64,000 nt of DNA from NCBI GenBank assembly GCA_016716265.1, contig JADJWQ010000006.1, positions 2,445,501 through 2,509,500 of the forward strand. Reading direction: 5' to 3'. Below the pieces are notes generated by a model. That model was not told where the DNA came from, ran no database searches, and saw only the letters and a list, made by a program, of their open reading frames with translations. The translations under genes were made by a program, and so were the position numbers. Below, piece after piece: positions 35,195 through 45,259 of this stretch; position 1 is the stretch's first letter; every line of letters begins with the position of its first letter. This DNA comes from Planctomycetota bacterium. GTDB lineage: Bacteria > Planctomycetota > UBA1135 > UBA2386.

Positions 35195-36658
35195 ATGCAG
35201 AAGCTCACCGCCGTCGTGGTGCTCCTCGGCGCCGCGCTGCCCGCGCAGTCGGTGCGAGCTCCGCTCGAGGGCAGCTGGCAGGGCACGGCGGAACTCAGCG
35301 GCTTCCAGCTCCACGTCGCGCTCCACGTCACCACGACCGACACGGGACGGAGCGCGACGCTGGAACTGCTCGGCGAGCGCCTGGCGGGTCTCGTCGTCGA
35401 CGAGCTGGAGTCCGCCGGCGACCGGGTCCGGTTTCGCGTGCCGTGGATGGGAGCTCGATTCACGGGGACGTTCGAAACCGAGCCCCGGCGCGCGCTTCGG
35501 GGCCATTGGCTCCCGGGAGCGGGGCGGATCCCGATCGTTCTGGAGGCGGTAAGCGAGGTGCGCCGTCCGCAGCGGCCGCAAGATCCGCATGGTCCGACCC
35601 CATATCGATCGCTCGACGTCGCCATCGGGCGCACGCTCGCCGACGGCGCGACCATCACGCTCGCCGGCACGCTGACCCTGCCCGATCGGGCAGGTCCGCA
35701 CCCGGCCGCAGTGCTGATCTCGGGCTCGGGCTACCAGCAGCGCGACGCGACGATCCGGGGCCATCGTCCATTCCTCGTGCTGGCCGATCGTCTGACGCGC
35801 TGCGGGTTCGCGGTGCTTCGCTACGACAAGCGCGGCTGCGGCGCGTCGACGGGCGACCTGGCGGGGGCGACCTCTGTCGACCTCGCCGGCGACGCGAGCG
35901 CGGCGCTCGTCTGGCTCGCCGAGCAACCGGACGTGGACGCGCAGCGGACCGGTCTGATCGGTCACAGCGAAGGCGGAATGCTGGCGTCCATGGTCGCGGC
36001 CGGAGCCGAAGGCGGCCAGGTCGCGTTCGTCGTGTCCCTCGCCGGCATCGCGGCGCGCGGCGAGCTCGCGACGGTCCACCAGGCCGGACGGATGGCCCGG
36101 GTGGACGGATTCCACACCGCTGACGTCGCGACCCTCGTCGACCTGCAGCGCCGCTGGCTGACCGTGCTCGGAGCGGCCGACTTCGAGTCCGCACGACGCG
36201 ACATCGCGGCCGCAGCACGCGAAACCTGGGACGAGCTCTCCGACGACGCGCGGCGCCGACTGGGCGGCGATGTGCGGAACCTCGTCGCACGCGGACAGCG
36301 CTTCGACTCGCCATGGATGCGGTTCCTCGTCGCACACGACCCGACCGCCGACCTCGAGCGCGTTCACTGCCCCATGCTAGCGCTGTTCGGGAGCCTCGAC
36401 GTTCACGTCGACCCGGCGCTCCACCTGCCCGCGAGTGAGGACGCGCTATCGCGCGGGGCCTGCACGGACTTCACGGTGCGCGAGCTCGCCGGTCTGAACC
36501 ACCTGTTCCAGCGGTGTGAGACCGGCGCACCGGGCGAGTACTACGGCATCGAGCAGACCATCGCCGAGGACGTGCTCGCGATCCTCGACGCCTGGCTGCG
36601 CGAGCGCTTCGTCGAGACGCCGCGACCGGAACGTGGGCGATCGATCCGGCGCCCGTGA
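35195..36658 (+). CDS. Exported alpha/beta hydrolase (serine peptidase/esterase type)
   Basis: Predicted 487 aa with a signal peptide ending in A-L-P-A and Gln at +1. Residues about 25-130 form a beta-rich lipocalin-like or DUF3887-style N-terminal domain (S-W-Q-G-T-A-E-L). The alpha/beta hydrolase domain follows: oxyanion strand V-L-I-S-G-S-G-Y, Ser in G-H-S-E-G-G (near 257), acid in G-S-L-D-V-H-V-D and His in L-N-H-L-F-Q near 440. The triad is complete. Substrates could be peptides, esters or acyl groups; related proteins are annotated as S9-like peptidases or acyl hydrolases. ATG 35195 is preferred because it starts a good signal peptide. It looks intact despite its decaying surroundings. 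Confidence 0.88.
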   Translation: MQKLTAVVVLLGAALPAQSVRAPLEGSWQGTAELSGFQLHVALHVTTTDTGRSATLELLGERLAGLVVDELESAGDRVRFRVPWMGARFTGTFETEPRRALRGHWLPGAGRIPIVLEAVSEVRRPQRPQDPHGPTPYRSLDVAIGRTLADGATITLAGTLTLPDRAGPHPAAVLISGSGYQQRDATIRGHRPFLVLADRLTRCGFAVLRYDKRGCGASTGDLAGATSVDLAGDASAALVWLAEQPDVDAQRTGLIGHSEGGMLASMVAAGAEGGQVAFVVSLAGIAARGELATVHQAGRMARVDGFHTADVATLVDLQRRWLTVLGAADFESARRDIAAAARETWDELSDDARRRLGGDVRNLVARGQRFDSPWMRFLVAHDPTADLERVHCPMLALFGSLDVHVDPALHLPASEDALSRGACTDFTVRELAGLNHLFQRCETGAPGEYYGIEQTIAEDVLAILDAWLRERFVETPRPERGRSIRRP

Positions 36659-36671
36659 GGGCCGCGCGGCG

Positions 36672-37036
36672 TCAGAAGGCGACCTGCCACTGGAAGCGGA
36701 TCACGACGCCGTCATATCCGTTGCGGTAACCGAACCGCTTTTGCTCGTCGGGGAGCCGACCAGGACCGTCACGTCGAACGTGAACTTGTTCTGGTGCCTA
36801 CCGTCCACGTCGTGGTCGAGTCCGGCGGCGCACTCCCAGGAGACCCGCTGATCGCCCTGGACGGTGGAGACCCGGACGACCGGCTCCGGCCTCTCGGGGA
36901 CGACCATGTGGCCAGCGTCGACGTAGTATCCCCAGTCGTCGTGCGACGAGAACGGGAAGCCCGCGGGCGCTGCGCCCATCGGCCGTATTCCGTGGGTCCA
37001 GCGGCAGGAGCTTCGCCGTGCAGGCGGAAGGCGGAA
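36672..37036 (-). pseudogene. Phosphate-selective-porin-like gene, C-terminal piece
   Basis: The minus strand ends with the aromatic porin C-terminus: K-R-F-G-Y-R-N-G-Y-D-G-V then V-I-R-F-Q-W-Q-V-A-F and a stop at 36672, typical of the last strand of an outer-membrane beta-barrel. Upstream, in another frame, are G-Y-Y-V-D-A-G-H-M-V-V-P-E and F-T-F-D-V-T-V-L-V-G-S, porin O/P-like strands. At least two frameshifts separate these pieces. Its missing middle and N-terminal parts lie at 39671-40430 on the other side of the inserted element, so this is one gene split by a transposon. Confidence 0.7.
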
Positions 37037-37057
37037 TCCAGACCTCCTGACCTACCC
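37037..37057 (+). repeat. Left terminal inverted repeat
   Basis: A 21-bp sequence whose exact reverse complement is at 39650-39670. It defines the left end of the IS element. Confidence 0.8.
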
Positions 37058-37197
37058 CTGGTCCGAAATGTCCGGTGACAGGCCCGGATCGGCCGAGCTG
37101 GGGCGGGGTCCGGGGAAGGCGAGACAGGCGTCCCGGGGCGGCTTGACGTCGAATCGCAGCCGCAGCCTCGAGCCCGGGAATCTGGTGGCGGACTCGC

Positions 37198-39471
37198 TCA
37201 GTGTTTCGCAGATCGCGACCAGCGCGTGGGTGCGGTGTGGTGAGCTGAGCGGTTGGAGGTCACGCAGATCTCATCGCCGACAACGGCGATGTCGCCAGTG
37301 GAACTCAACGCCGATTGGATCAGAGTGCGTCCCTCCTGCTCGGCGCGCTGGTAGTGGGGTGCGACGAGTCGCACGAGGTCGCCTTCGGCCTGGTAAGCGA
37401 CCATCTTGACGAGATCGACGATGTGCTTTCGTTCGACTCGGAGCTTCACGATCTCTGCATCGGTGAGCTGCTGCACCGGGACGCGCGTGGGGACCGCGTC
37501 GCTGCCGCTTCGAGGGCTGCGAGCTTCTCGATCGCCGCCAGGAAGCGTCGCGCGAGCGGCGCATTTGCGATTTTGAAGCCGCGCATTGTGCGGCGCACGC
37601 CCTCGACATTCGTGAAGGCCTCAGCGCCGTGCTCGGCGGCGAGGACGGCCAGCTCGGCGTAGGCCCTGCGCACCTCGGCATTCAGCTCCTTGCGCCGCGG
37701 GTTGGGGACCTCCCGCGAGGCGTCGGCCGGCTCCGCGCCGTAGTCGATCAGCGCATCGAGAGCGTACTCCTCGCGCAGATACTTGAAGAAGTTCTCTTGA
37801 CGCCATCGTTCGAACATGCGGTGCGCGATCTCCGCCGCAGACAGATCACGTCGCGAGGTGATGATCGCGGTCTGATGGCCTTCGTCGGTCAGCCTCGTGA
37901 CCTGGCGGAGATGCAGTCGCCTGCGCGCGCGGGGCGGGCCGTAGCCAAGGTAGGTCCCGGTCTCGGCCAGGCAGTAGCGAAGCTGCCGGCCATCGACGGT
38001 CGCTTCGTGCATGGTGAAACATGAAGTCGGCAATTGACGGCACTTGCCCTTGCGGTAGGTGAGGATGTCGAAACCGCTGGCGACCAGACGTGCAAACAGC
38101 TTCGGGCTCCAGCCGCCACGGTCGAAGACCACCGTCACTCGGCGGTCACCGATCAGTGCGCGGACCTCGTCGAGGATGCCCGGCAGGACCTGTACGAGCC
38201 CCTCGTTCGCCCTCGGCCGTGACCACGAACAGCGGCTCTCCCTCGGCGTCGTTGATCCAGTAGTCGGTCGTGGCGGGCATCGCCAACCGCATCCGCGCAA
38301 GGTGCGCCTTCGGCAGGTGGTATTTGCCGTGGTACGCGCGTACGTGTCCGTCTACGTAGAGAAAGCCAGTGGCGTGACCACGCGTCCGCACGCGATGTCG
38401 TGCCAGCTCCTGCCCGAACTCGGCGGCGCGGCCGGCAGCGGCAAGACGCGCGAGCTTCCGTCGCAAAGTCTTGACCTCGGGCGCACGATCCAACCCCAAC
38501 AATCGACCGAGAGCACCCGGCGAATGCTCCTTCAAGCCCTCCGGCCGCTTGATGCGGAGCAGGGCCATCGCGAGCAACGTCAGCAGCGTCGTGCGCATTC
38601 CGTAGAACGCCGGTCCGATGCTGCCGTAAATCTTCTGCGCGATCGAGAACACTTCGCTCGCAACCAGTGCGGGGATCGCGAGCAACCACCCGGCGCCCGG
38701 CACCTGCGTCGCCGTACCAAACAGCGGTGCCGCATCGTCGAGCAGACCGAGGCACGCCAGGACTCGATCGACCGTGCGATCCCCGGGGTCGTGGTCGAGC
38801 GAGACGGGCAGCAGTTCCTGGTCTCCCGGCTCCGTCCCGGACAGGTTTGGGTTCGCATCGGGCGCCGAACTCGCAGCGGGCCGCTCGGCCTCGCATCCTG
38901 CGCTGGACGTCGTTGTGCACTCCGCCCCGGACAGGTTTGGGTTCGCATCCTCGCACCCCCCGGCGAACAACTCCTGCTGGCTCTGCGCCGGCCGCCATCC
39001 GAGCCGCTTCAACTGTTTGCGCGCCGCCATCTCACTCACGCCGAGGCGACTCGCGATCTCACGATTCGACAAGCCTTCCGCCTTCCAGCGACTCACCTGT
39101 TCCCCGCGCGACCGCGGCAGCCGCGGCACACCCTTCGGATAGCCCGCGCTCCGGCCCAGCGCGACCAGACCACCGGACTCGAAACGACGCTGGTTGCGCC
39201 GCACGGTCCGCACATCGACGCCGAACGCCGCCGCAACCTCGATCTGTGACGACCAACCCTGCTCCACCAGGCTGACCATCGCATACGCCTCCGCCATGCG
39301 ATCGCCCACTGCGTAGTGCGCCAGCGTCAGCCCGCTGACCGACACCACGCGGTGGCCGTCCCTGGTCTCGATCCGGCAGCGGTCGTTGATCGCGACCACC
39401 CCTCCGCCAAGCCCGACATCTCCTCCGCGGAGAAGAGCGCGACCTGCCCCGCCGTGGAAGCCATGCCACAT
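37198..39471 (-). pseudogene. DDE transposase, two frameshifts
   Basis: Minus-strand gene in three frames. Frame 1 (39471-38146) has a helix-turn-helix-like N-terminus (residues about 60-165). It continues through the DDE region with Y-V-D-G-H-V-R-A-Y-H-G (first Asp) and a second block W-I-N-D-A-E-G-E-P-L. After a one-base insertion near 38213, frame 2 carries V-V-F-D-R-G-G-W-S (second Asp) and W-R-Q-E-N-F-F-K-Y (Glu). After a one-base loss near 37499 a third frame runs to the stop at 37198. All three DDE positions exist but not in one frame. Two 20-bp repeats lie inside the coding region near 38837-38946. Confidence 0.8.
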
Positions 39472-39513
39472 CCTCGCCTACCCGCCCAGAAAACCGGACA
39501 GGTTTGGGTTCGC
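38837..39513. repeat. Three perfect copies of a 20-bp repeat inside the IS
   Basis: CCGGACAGGTTTGGGTTCGC occurs at 38837-38856, 38927-38946 and 39494-39513. The first two lie exactly 90 bp apart, in frame, inside the transposase gene, and each encodes A-N-P-N-L-S-G on the minus strand. The third lies upstream of the transposase start near the right end of the element. A third copy outside coding sequence argues against a simple protein repeat. Confidence 0.75.
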
Positions 39514-39649
39514 CCCCATCCGCGCGCCGCCACCCGCGACCGCGCGTCCACAGCGCCGACCCTCAGATCGCCACGACTCGTGACCTCAAAACGATTTACG
39601 GCTCTGCCGACACCTTCCTCAACCGGCTGCTGACGGTCATCCCTCGACC

Positions 39650-39670
39650 GGGTAGGTCAGGAGGTCTGGA
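39650..39670 (-). repeat. Right terminal inverted repeat
   Basis: Exact reverse complement of 37037-37057; it marks the right end of the IS. The broken porin frame reads directly out of it. Confidence 0.8.
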
Positions 39671-40430
39671 ATCCCGCGAGCTTCCGTGCCGCGTCGACCG
39701 CGAGCACACGGACGTCGTGGCCGTCCACTCCGAGCGCGATGAGCCGCGTGCCGTCGCTCAGCCGGAAGAAGCGGGACTCGCCCTTCGGCTCGTCGCTCTC
39801 GTCGCGCCCGGACTCCTGGGCGAACGTGTAGCTCGTGCCGACGCGGACCGCGAGTTCGTCCTTCCCCTCGAGGTCGGCGTGGCCCCTGCCGTCGTCGCCG
39901 ACGGAATTCCACCACAGCGTTCCGGACCAGACGAGCTTGTCGTCGACGTCCGATGGCTGGAGATCCGACGTGGCGATGCCGTTCGCCTTCATCACCCGGT
40001 AGCGGAAGTCCTCGACGGGCTCGCCGACCGCCCAGATGCCGGCGGTGCCCAGGCTCTCCAAGATCCGCCGGTCGCGAGCGAGGCCGGTGCAGCAGAACTG
40101 CATCCGGCCGTTGACCCGCAGCGAGAGCGGCGAGTTCTCGGGATCGGTCGAACGGTCCAGGTAGCCCCCATCGCCGACGACCTCGAAGTCGCTCCCCTAC
40201 GACTGAATCGTCGTGTCGCGTTCGCCCTGCTGCTCGAGTTCCTCGATGCGGGCATCCTGTGCGTCGATCCGACGGAGCAGCTCCTGGATCGACACCTGCT
40301 GCGGGTCGCCGCCACCCTCCTGGGCCGTCGCGACGGCGGAGTGGAACGGGAAGGCGCGCGTGCAGGGATCGTCCGGGATACCGGGCGCATGGGCTCGAGC
40401 GGCGAACGGGACGGGAGCGGCGGCCACGCT
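39671..40430 (-). pseudogene. Phosphate-selective-porin-like gene, N-terminal and middle pieces
   Basis: The minus strand starts with an alanine-rich leader, then A-T-A-Q-E-G-G-G-D-P and a coiled-coil L-L-R-R-I-D-A-Q-D-A-R-I-E-E-L-E-Q-Q (stop at 40197), typical of porin O/P. Past a break near 40195 it continues S-L-R-V-N-G-R-M-Q-F, A-G-I-W-A-V-G-E-P-V-E-D-F and L-W-W-N-S-V-G-D-D-G. It runs to the right end of the IS with A-A-R-K-L-A-G-F. The N-terminal strand region is shorter than in intact porins, so an internal deletion is likely. The C-terminus is at 36672-37036. The ancestral protein would import phosphate or other anions across the outer membrane; it is now non-functional. Confidence 0.7.
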
Positions 40431-40559
40431 CGCTCGGGTGGGCGGCGGCCCGCGCCGGGCGCTGCCTCACGGCGCGCATCGTACGCCGGGTGCTCGCGCT
40501 GAATCGTGACCGGGGTCTCCTGCGCGACGACGGCGACGGTCTGCAGTTGGAAGACGAGC

Positions 40560-41233
40560 GGAGTGCGCTCGACACCTGTCGGGCCGAATTCGCCTCTGTG
40601 CTTCCCACGGGCAGCGGGCGTCGACCACCGCAGCGCGCCGCTGCGCAGCACCGCGACCTGCTGCACGATCGCTAGCCCGGAGAAGACGCCGCGCGACAGC
40701 CGCGCCCCGACCAACGGTAGCTGCCGGAGGCTGTAGGGCACGCTGGCGGTGCCGAGGACGACGGTGCGGATCGGATCGAGCCACGGCGCATCGACGTTGG
40801 CGGGGACCGGCTGGCGCAGAAGTCCGACTGCGAAGACGACGAGGTCAGCCGCCGATCCATCGTAGGTCTGGGTGAGCACACCCCCGCTGCCGGCGCATGC
40901 GACGTCGCCGTCCGAGCCAGGGACCTGAATGCGGAGGACGGCCACGCGAGCGTCGATGCCGCCTTGCAACTGGCCGAAGGCGTCCAGGTACGGCGTCCCC
41001 GGGCCGGCGACGGCGACGCAGCCGACGCGGATCACCCGCGACCGCCTGGTCTCGATGGTGTTGGCAGAGTTGGTGATTGCCGGCGCTAACGTGACGTCGG
41101 TCAGCTGTCGTCCGTCGACGACACTGCAGCCGTCAAGGACGATGCGGGAGTCGAGAGCCGCGAGACCGCCGATCGCATCGGACCAGGGGACCGTGACGTC
41201 GGCGCCGACCAGCAAGCACCGGCGGAACTGCAC
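40560..41233 (-). pseudogene. C-terminal fragment of a secreted protein
   Basis: A minus-strand open frame reads like the end of a planctomycete secreted protein: D-S-R-I-V-L-D-G-C-S-V-V-D-G, then the beta-rich C-terminal module (V-L-R-I-Q-V-P-G-S, L-R-S-G-A-L-R-W-S-T-P). No signal peptide or start is present, and the reading frame runs on into porin DNA beyond the module instead of stopping, so both ends are damaged. It is possibly the tail of a beta-helix-type protein like the N-terminal remnant at 44868. Confidence 0.5.
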
Positions 41234-41354
41234 CGAGTTCTCGCGAAGCCGTGCAACTCGGGGGCACGGCGCAGTGATGGTCCGCCTGCGGCCGGTCGGG
41301 CGCCGGCGGCTGGCATGGCGCGGGCGTCTTGGCCGCGTGGCAGCCGTGCGGCGA

Positions 41355-44300
41355 TCAGCGTGCGAGCAGCACAGCGTTCAACGCATCCGTGGCGGTGAGA
41401 CAACTGGCATTGCCGCGCGTCAGCGCCTGGAACGCGAACTGCGCACCGACCAGCGATGGATCGCCGGGAATCGCCAGGCTGACTTCGGATCCGGTCGTCA
41501 CCAAGTAGAGCGACAAGGCGACGAACATCTGCAGGTTGCGGCACGCGAGCGGCGGCGGCAGGACGAAGAGCGGCGTCGTGGCGGGTCCGGCCGCGAGATA
41601 CAGGACGCCGACGCCGTTCACGGGGAACCCCAGGCGGAACACGTTGCCGACCACCGGCTGCGTCCGGTACGTGAGCGGCAGCGGCGCCACCGGGTCACCG
41701 ACTCCGGCCGGATCGACGTTCGACCACAGGCCAGAGAGTGGCGCGCCGCTCGAGAACAGCACGCGGCCGCGCGCCGCGTCGAAGACAGCGGCGTGGTTCA
41801 CGAGCGACGGCGACGCGGTCTCCGGCGTGCGCTGGATCCAGTCGCTGCCGTCGTACTCCCACACGTCGTCGAGGGTCACGAGCCCGGACCCGAAGCCGCC
41901 GTGCAGGACCAGGCGCGCGCGCAGCGGGTCGTACACCAGGACGTGACCCTGGCGCGCGGGGGGAGCGTGCGCCGTCGTGACCTGGGACCAGCCCGCGCCG
42001 GCCGAAGTGAACTGCCACGTGTCGTTCATCAGCCCACCGCTACCCGAGCCGCCGAACACGATCAGCTTGCCGGTGGGCGGATACCACGCCATTGCATGAG
42101 CGGTGCGGGCGGGCGGCCTCACGAACGCCGACACCGACGACCAGCCGGTGGCACGCGTGAATGCCCAGGTGTCGTTCTGGGCGGCGCCGTCGTCGCCGCC
42201 GAAGAGCACGGCGCTCCCGGTTGCTTCCTCCAGGCACATCGCGTGCCCCGAGCGCGGCGACGGTCCCGTGCCGGCGATCGGGATCCAGTCCCGGTTCGCC
42301 GCGTCGAGGAGCCACGTGTCGCCGAGTCGGACGTTGCCCGCGCTGCGACCGCCGAACACGAGAACCTTGTTCTCCACCGGCAGCCAGCAAGCGGCGTGGT
42401 CCTGCCGGGCAGGCAGGCGGTGTCGCGGCAAAGTGCGGCGCCAGTCCTGGCCGTTCCGGTCCCACCAATCACCGGTCGTGACGCCGCCGTCGATTCCGCC
42501 CACGAGCACGTCGACGCGACGCAGCGGGTCGGGGGTGAGGCTGTGGCTGGCGCGCGCTCCGAGCGAGAGAGCCGGCGCGATCGTGGACCAGGCGCTGCCG
42601 TTCCAACTCGCCGGGGGCCCGATCCCTGCCAACAGGCTCAGCGCGACGCACTGCCCGCGCTCGCCGTCGTAGACGAGGATGGGTGCGAGGATCGGACCGT
42701 TGCCGAACGGCTGCCAGGTCCGCCCGTCGAACTCCCAAGTCTCCTGCAAGTGCTGGAAGCCACCCGCCACGACCACGCGGTTGCGCGCCGCGTCGAAGGC
42801 CATGGAGTGCTGGTACAGCGCTGGGCCCGTGTTGTTGCGCAGCGTCCACTGACGTCCGTCGTAGGCCCAGGTCTCGCGACTCACGGTCGTACCCGGGAGC
42901 TGGCCACCGTGGAGCAGCACGATCGCGCGGGCGGCGTCCCAGCACATCGCGGGCGCGAAACGCGCGGAGGGCGGCGTCCCTGAGGCGGGCGCCCACGCGC
43001 CGGCAGCGACGTCGTATTCCCAAGCGTCCGTGAGCGAGTTGCTGCCTTGGTCGAGGCCGCCGTAGAGCACCAGGCGGTTGCGCAGCGGATCGAACACCAT
43101 GTTGGCGAACGTGCGCGCCGGAGGGCGCGTGCCCGCGGTCGGGGCGATCGTCCAGCGCATTCCGTCCCAGCGCCACAGGTCATTGTTGGCCACGGTTCCC
43201 AGCGCGTTCTCGCCACCGAACAGCCAGCTCGCGCCCGCGCCCCACGCCATCGCGCCAAAGCGCCGGGCGCTCGGCGATTGCGGTGGTGTGCGCTGGGCCC
43301 ACACGCCATCGCCGAATTCCCAGGTCTCGGCCACCACGGTCGTCGGATAGAGCGTGCCGCCGAACATCACGATGCGTCCCCGACCTTGGTCGAACGCCGC
43401 CATGCCCTCCGAGCGTATCGACGGGTACGGATCCGGTACGACCCCCTGGCCGGTGCTTCCGAGCGGCGCCCACGCGGTGCCATCCCAGGTGCGTGTGCCA
43501 TTGTTCGAAGACCAGCCGAGGACCGTGTTGTGCCTGCCGCCGGTGTGCACGAGCTGCTGGCGCCGCGCATCGAAGACCAGCGTGCCGTTCGTCCCGGTCA
43601 CGACGCCCGGCAGGACCCCCGCGCGCTGCTGCCAGCCGCCCGGCCGCAGGACCCAGGTTTCGCCAGAGTCCATGCTGCCGCCGATGTCACCGCCCACGAG
43701 CACGACTTCGCCGCGCGCCTCGTCGAGCGCCATGACGTGCCCGCTGCGCGCACTCGGACCGGTACCGGGCAACGTCATCCAGTTGCTGCCGTCGAAGGTC
43801 CACGTGTCGGACAGGCGCGTCGATTGGCTCGTGCCGCCGAACAGCACCACGCGTCCGAAGGTCGGGTCGAACGCCATGGCGTGGCCGCTGCGCGGTGTGG
43901 GGCTGGTGGCCGGCGACACCTGGGTCCAACTGCCGTTGCGCCAAAGCCAGGTGTCGCCGAGATCGCCAGCCGCGTCGGCGCCCCCGAACAGCACCACGGC
44001 CCCCGAGCGGTGGTCCATCGCCATGGCGGTGTGCGACCGCGGTGTGGGGCGCGTGGTGAGGCCGGAGATCAGCACCGCGCCGGGCAGCGTCGGATCCCAG
44101 CGCCAGGTCTCGTCGGAGCGCGAGCTGTCGCTGTTGAGCCCGCCGAACAGCACCACGGTGCCGGTTGCGTCGACCGCGGTGGCCCCGTAGGCCCGCAGCG
44201 GGAACGGCGACGGGGTCGTCAGCTCCACCCCGTCCAGGCCCTCGTACTGCAGGAGCTGGCGCGGAACCGGACCGAAGAGGCCGTGCCCGCCCACGAGCGT

Positions 44301-44441
44301 CACCCGACCCCGCTGGGGGTCGAAGAAGCCGAACGGCGCCTGCAGGCCTTCGCCGAGGCGTCCGGTCAGAGGCGTCAGTGTGAGCTGGGCCTGGACGGCG
44401 CCGGCCAGAGCCAACGGGAGGAGGAACAGGGAACGGGTCAT
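41355..44441 (-). CDS. Large secreted Kelch-repeat protein
   Basis: Predicted 1028 aa. The signal peptide ends V-Q-A with Gln at +1 (Q-L-T-L-T-P-L). The rest is an array of about 16-17 Kelch-like units with the signature V-V-L-F-G-G (examples: V-V-L-F-G-G-L-N, L-V-L-Y-G-G-L-D, V-L-V-F-G-G-R-S, L-I-V-F-G-G-S-G), enough for two or three beta-propellers. The last 100 residues (from about 925) are the recurrent C-terminal module (F-R-L-G-F-P-V-N-G, A-F-Q-A-L-T). ATG 44441 gives a clean signal peptide. The function is probably binding at the cell exterior. It is intact, in contrast to its surroundings. Confidence 0.9.
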   Translation of the reverse strand: MTRSLFLLPLALAGAVQAQLTLTPLTGRLGEGLQAPFGFFDPQRGRVTLVGGHGLFGPVPRQLLQYEGLDGVELTTPSPFPLRAYGATAVDATGTVVLFGGLNSDSSRSDETWRWDPTLPGAVLISGLTTRPTPRSHTAMAMDHRSGAVVLFGGADAAGDLGDTWLWRNGSWTQVSPATSPTPRSGHAMAFDPTFGRVVLFGGTSQSTRLSDTWTFDGSNWMTLPGTGPSARSGHVMALDEARGEVVLVGGDIGGSMDSGETWVLRPGGWQQRAGVLPGVVTGTNGTLVFDARRQQLVHTGGRHNTVLGWSSNNGTRTWDGTAWAPLGSTGQGVVPDPYPSIRSEGMAAFDQGRGRIVMFGGTLYPTTVVAETWEFGDGVWAQRTPPQSPSARRFGAMAWGAGASWLFGGENALGTVANNDLWRWDGMRWTIAPTAGTRPPARTFANMVFDPLRNRLVLYGGLDQGSNSLTDAWEYDVAAGAWAPASGTPPSARFAPAMCWDAARAIVLLHGGQLPGTTVSRETWAYDGRQWTLRNNTGPALYQHSMAFDAARNRVVVAGGFQHLQETWEFDGRTWQPFGNGPILAPILVYDGERGQCVALSLLAGIGPPASWNGSAWSTIAPALSLGARASHSLTPDPLRRVDVLVGGIDGGVTTGDWWDRNGQDWRRTLPRHRLPARQDHAACWLPVENKVLVFGGRSAGNVRLGDTWLLDAANRDWIPIAGTGPSPRSGHAMCLEEATGSAVLFGGDDGAAQNDTWAFTRATGWSSVSAFVRPPARTAHAMAWYPPTGKLIVFGGSGSGGLMNDTWQFTSAGAGWSQVTTAHAPPARQGHVLVYDPLRARLVLHGGFGSGLVTLDDVWEYDGSDWIQRTPETASPSLVNHAAVFDAARGRVLFSSGAPLSGLWSNVDPAGVGDPVAPLPLTYRTQPVVGNVFRLGFPVNGVGVLYLAAGPATTPLFVLPPPLACRNLQMFVALSLYLVTTGSEVSLAIPGDPSLVGAQFAFQALTRGNASCLTATDALNAVLLAR

Positions 44442-44867
44442 GCGTAGCACTCTGGGTCGCCGGGGTGCGGAATCGGGATGGCGTGCGGGACACGGAGAGC
44501 AAGCCGCGTCCCGTGCGGTCGGAGAGGAGTGGGTTCGGCAACGGCTCGCACGGTGGCTGGTCACCGGGGGTGGACGGGCGGGAATTCGACCCGGTGCGCA
44601 GCGAGCTGGCGGGGGCTGGTACGGAGTGCCGGCAGGATCGGCAGCGCATTGCCCGGCCGGCTCCGGGTGCGGCCATCCCATCCCCACAACACATGGTTCG
44701 GGACCAGTCCACCTCCAGGCTGGTCCTCGCCGCCACCGACCATCATGCGGTCGCGCACCGTCGTACTCCCTGGTCGCGTTGCCGGTCAGTCTCGAGAGTC
44801 ACGACCAGCACAGCGGCACCCGGCGCCGATCCACACTCGGGCAGGCTCGGATTCCGGTGGTCGGGGC
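44442..44867. other. Upstream region of the Kelch gene
   Basis: About 425 bases without a gene I can support; it is expected to contain the Kelch promoter. No defined motif was seen. Confidence 0.35.
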
Positions 44868-45000
44868 CTACCGGCCGCGCAGCCGCGCGGTGCCGAGCCC
44901 GCCGCCGCCGTCGAGCGTCAGCGCAGCGTACTTGCCGGACGTGACTTCGATCACGTTTCCGGACTCGCGGCGACGATGGCGTCGCGGATCTCTGTGAACC
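44868..45000 (-). pseudogene. Beta-helix protein N-terminal remnant
   Basis: The minus strand reads F-T-E-I-R-D-A-I-V-A-A, then after a one-base frame change G-N-V-I-E-V-T-S-G-K-Y-A-A-L-T-L-D-G. This is the characteristic opening of right-handed beta-helix (pectate-lyase-fold) proteins (S-I-Q-D-A-I-x-A-A, G-D-V-I-E-V-x-x-G-T-Y). A stop follows at 44868. Only a short remnant, but the motif is distinctive. Confidence 0.5.
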
Positions 45001-45259
45001 AGCCGGGGCCGACGGGGAGTGCGGCCCGCGCGCGCGATCCCGGTGCTCTCGTGTGTGGATCGGGGCAGTATCCGGCTCCCGCGGGAATGAACTCTCGACC
45101 CGAGGATCTTCCGCCCTGGCACGGGGTTCTCCCTCTCCTGCCCGCGATCCCGACCGTCCAGGCCCCCGCCCGCGGCCGGTCGCGTGTTCACGGACTCCAT
45201 CGCGGCCGGGGCCACAACCAAAGCCCTGCCTGCAGTCGGAACTTCTCGCCGACCAGCCA

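Larger units (their letters stand above)
37037..39670. mobile_element. 2634-bp insertion sequence with 21-bp terminal inverted repeats, inserted in the porin gene
   Basis: The ends are a perfect 21-bp inverted repeat (37037-37057 and 39650-39670; left end TCCAGACCTCCTGACCTACC plus C). Between them is a single minus-strand transposase gene (about 37198-39471). The porin reading frame enters the right end and resumes at the left end, so the insertion site is a coding sequence. No direct target duplication is obvious. The internal transposase has two single-base frameshifts, so this copy is probably dead. The combination of terminal repeats, interrupted host gene and internal transposase supports an IS; the family is not assigned. 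Confidence 0.8.

Noticed and set aside
44478..45259. Upstream extension of the frame leading into the detached kinase tail
   Set aside because: Composition is Arg/Pro/Ala-rich with no conserved segment, and the antisense strand has a better match (beta-helix remnant), so the extension is probably accidental.
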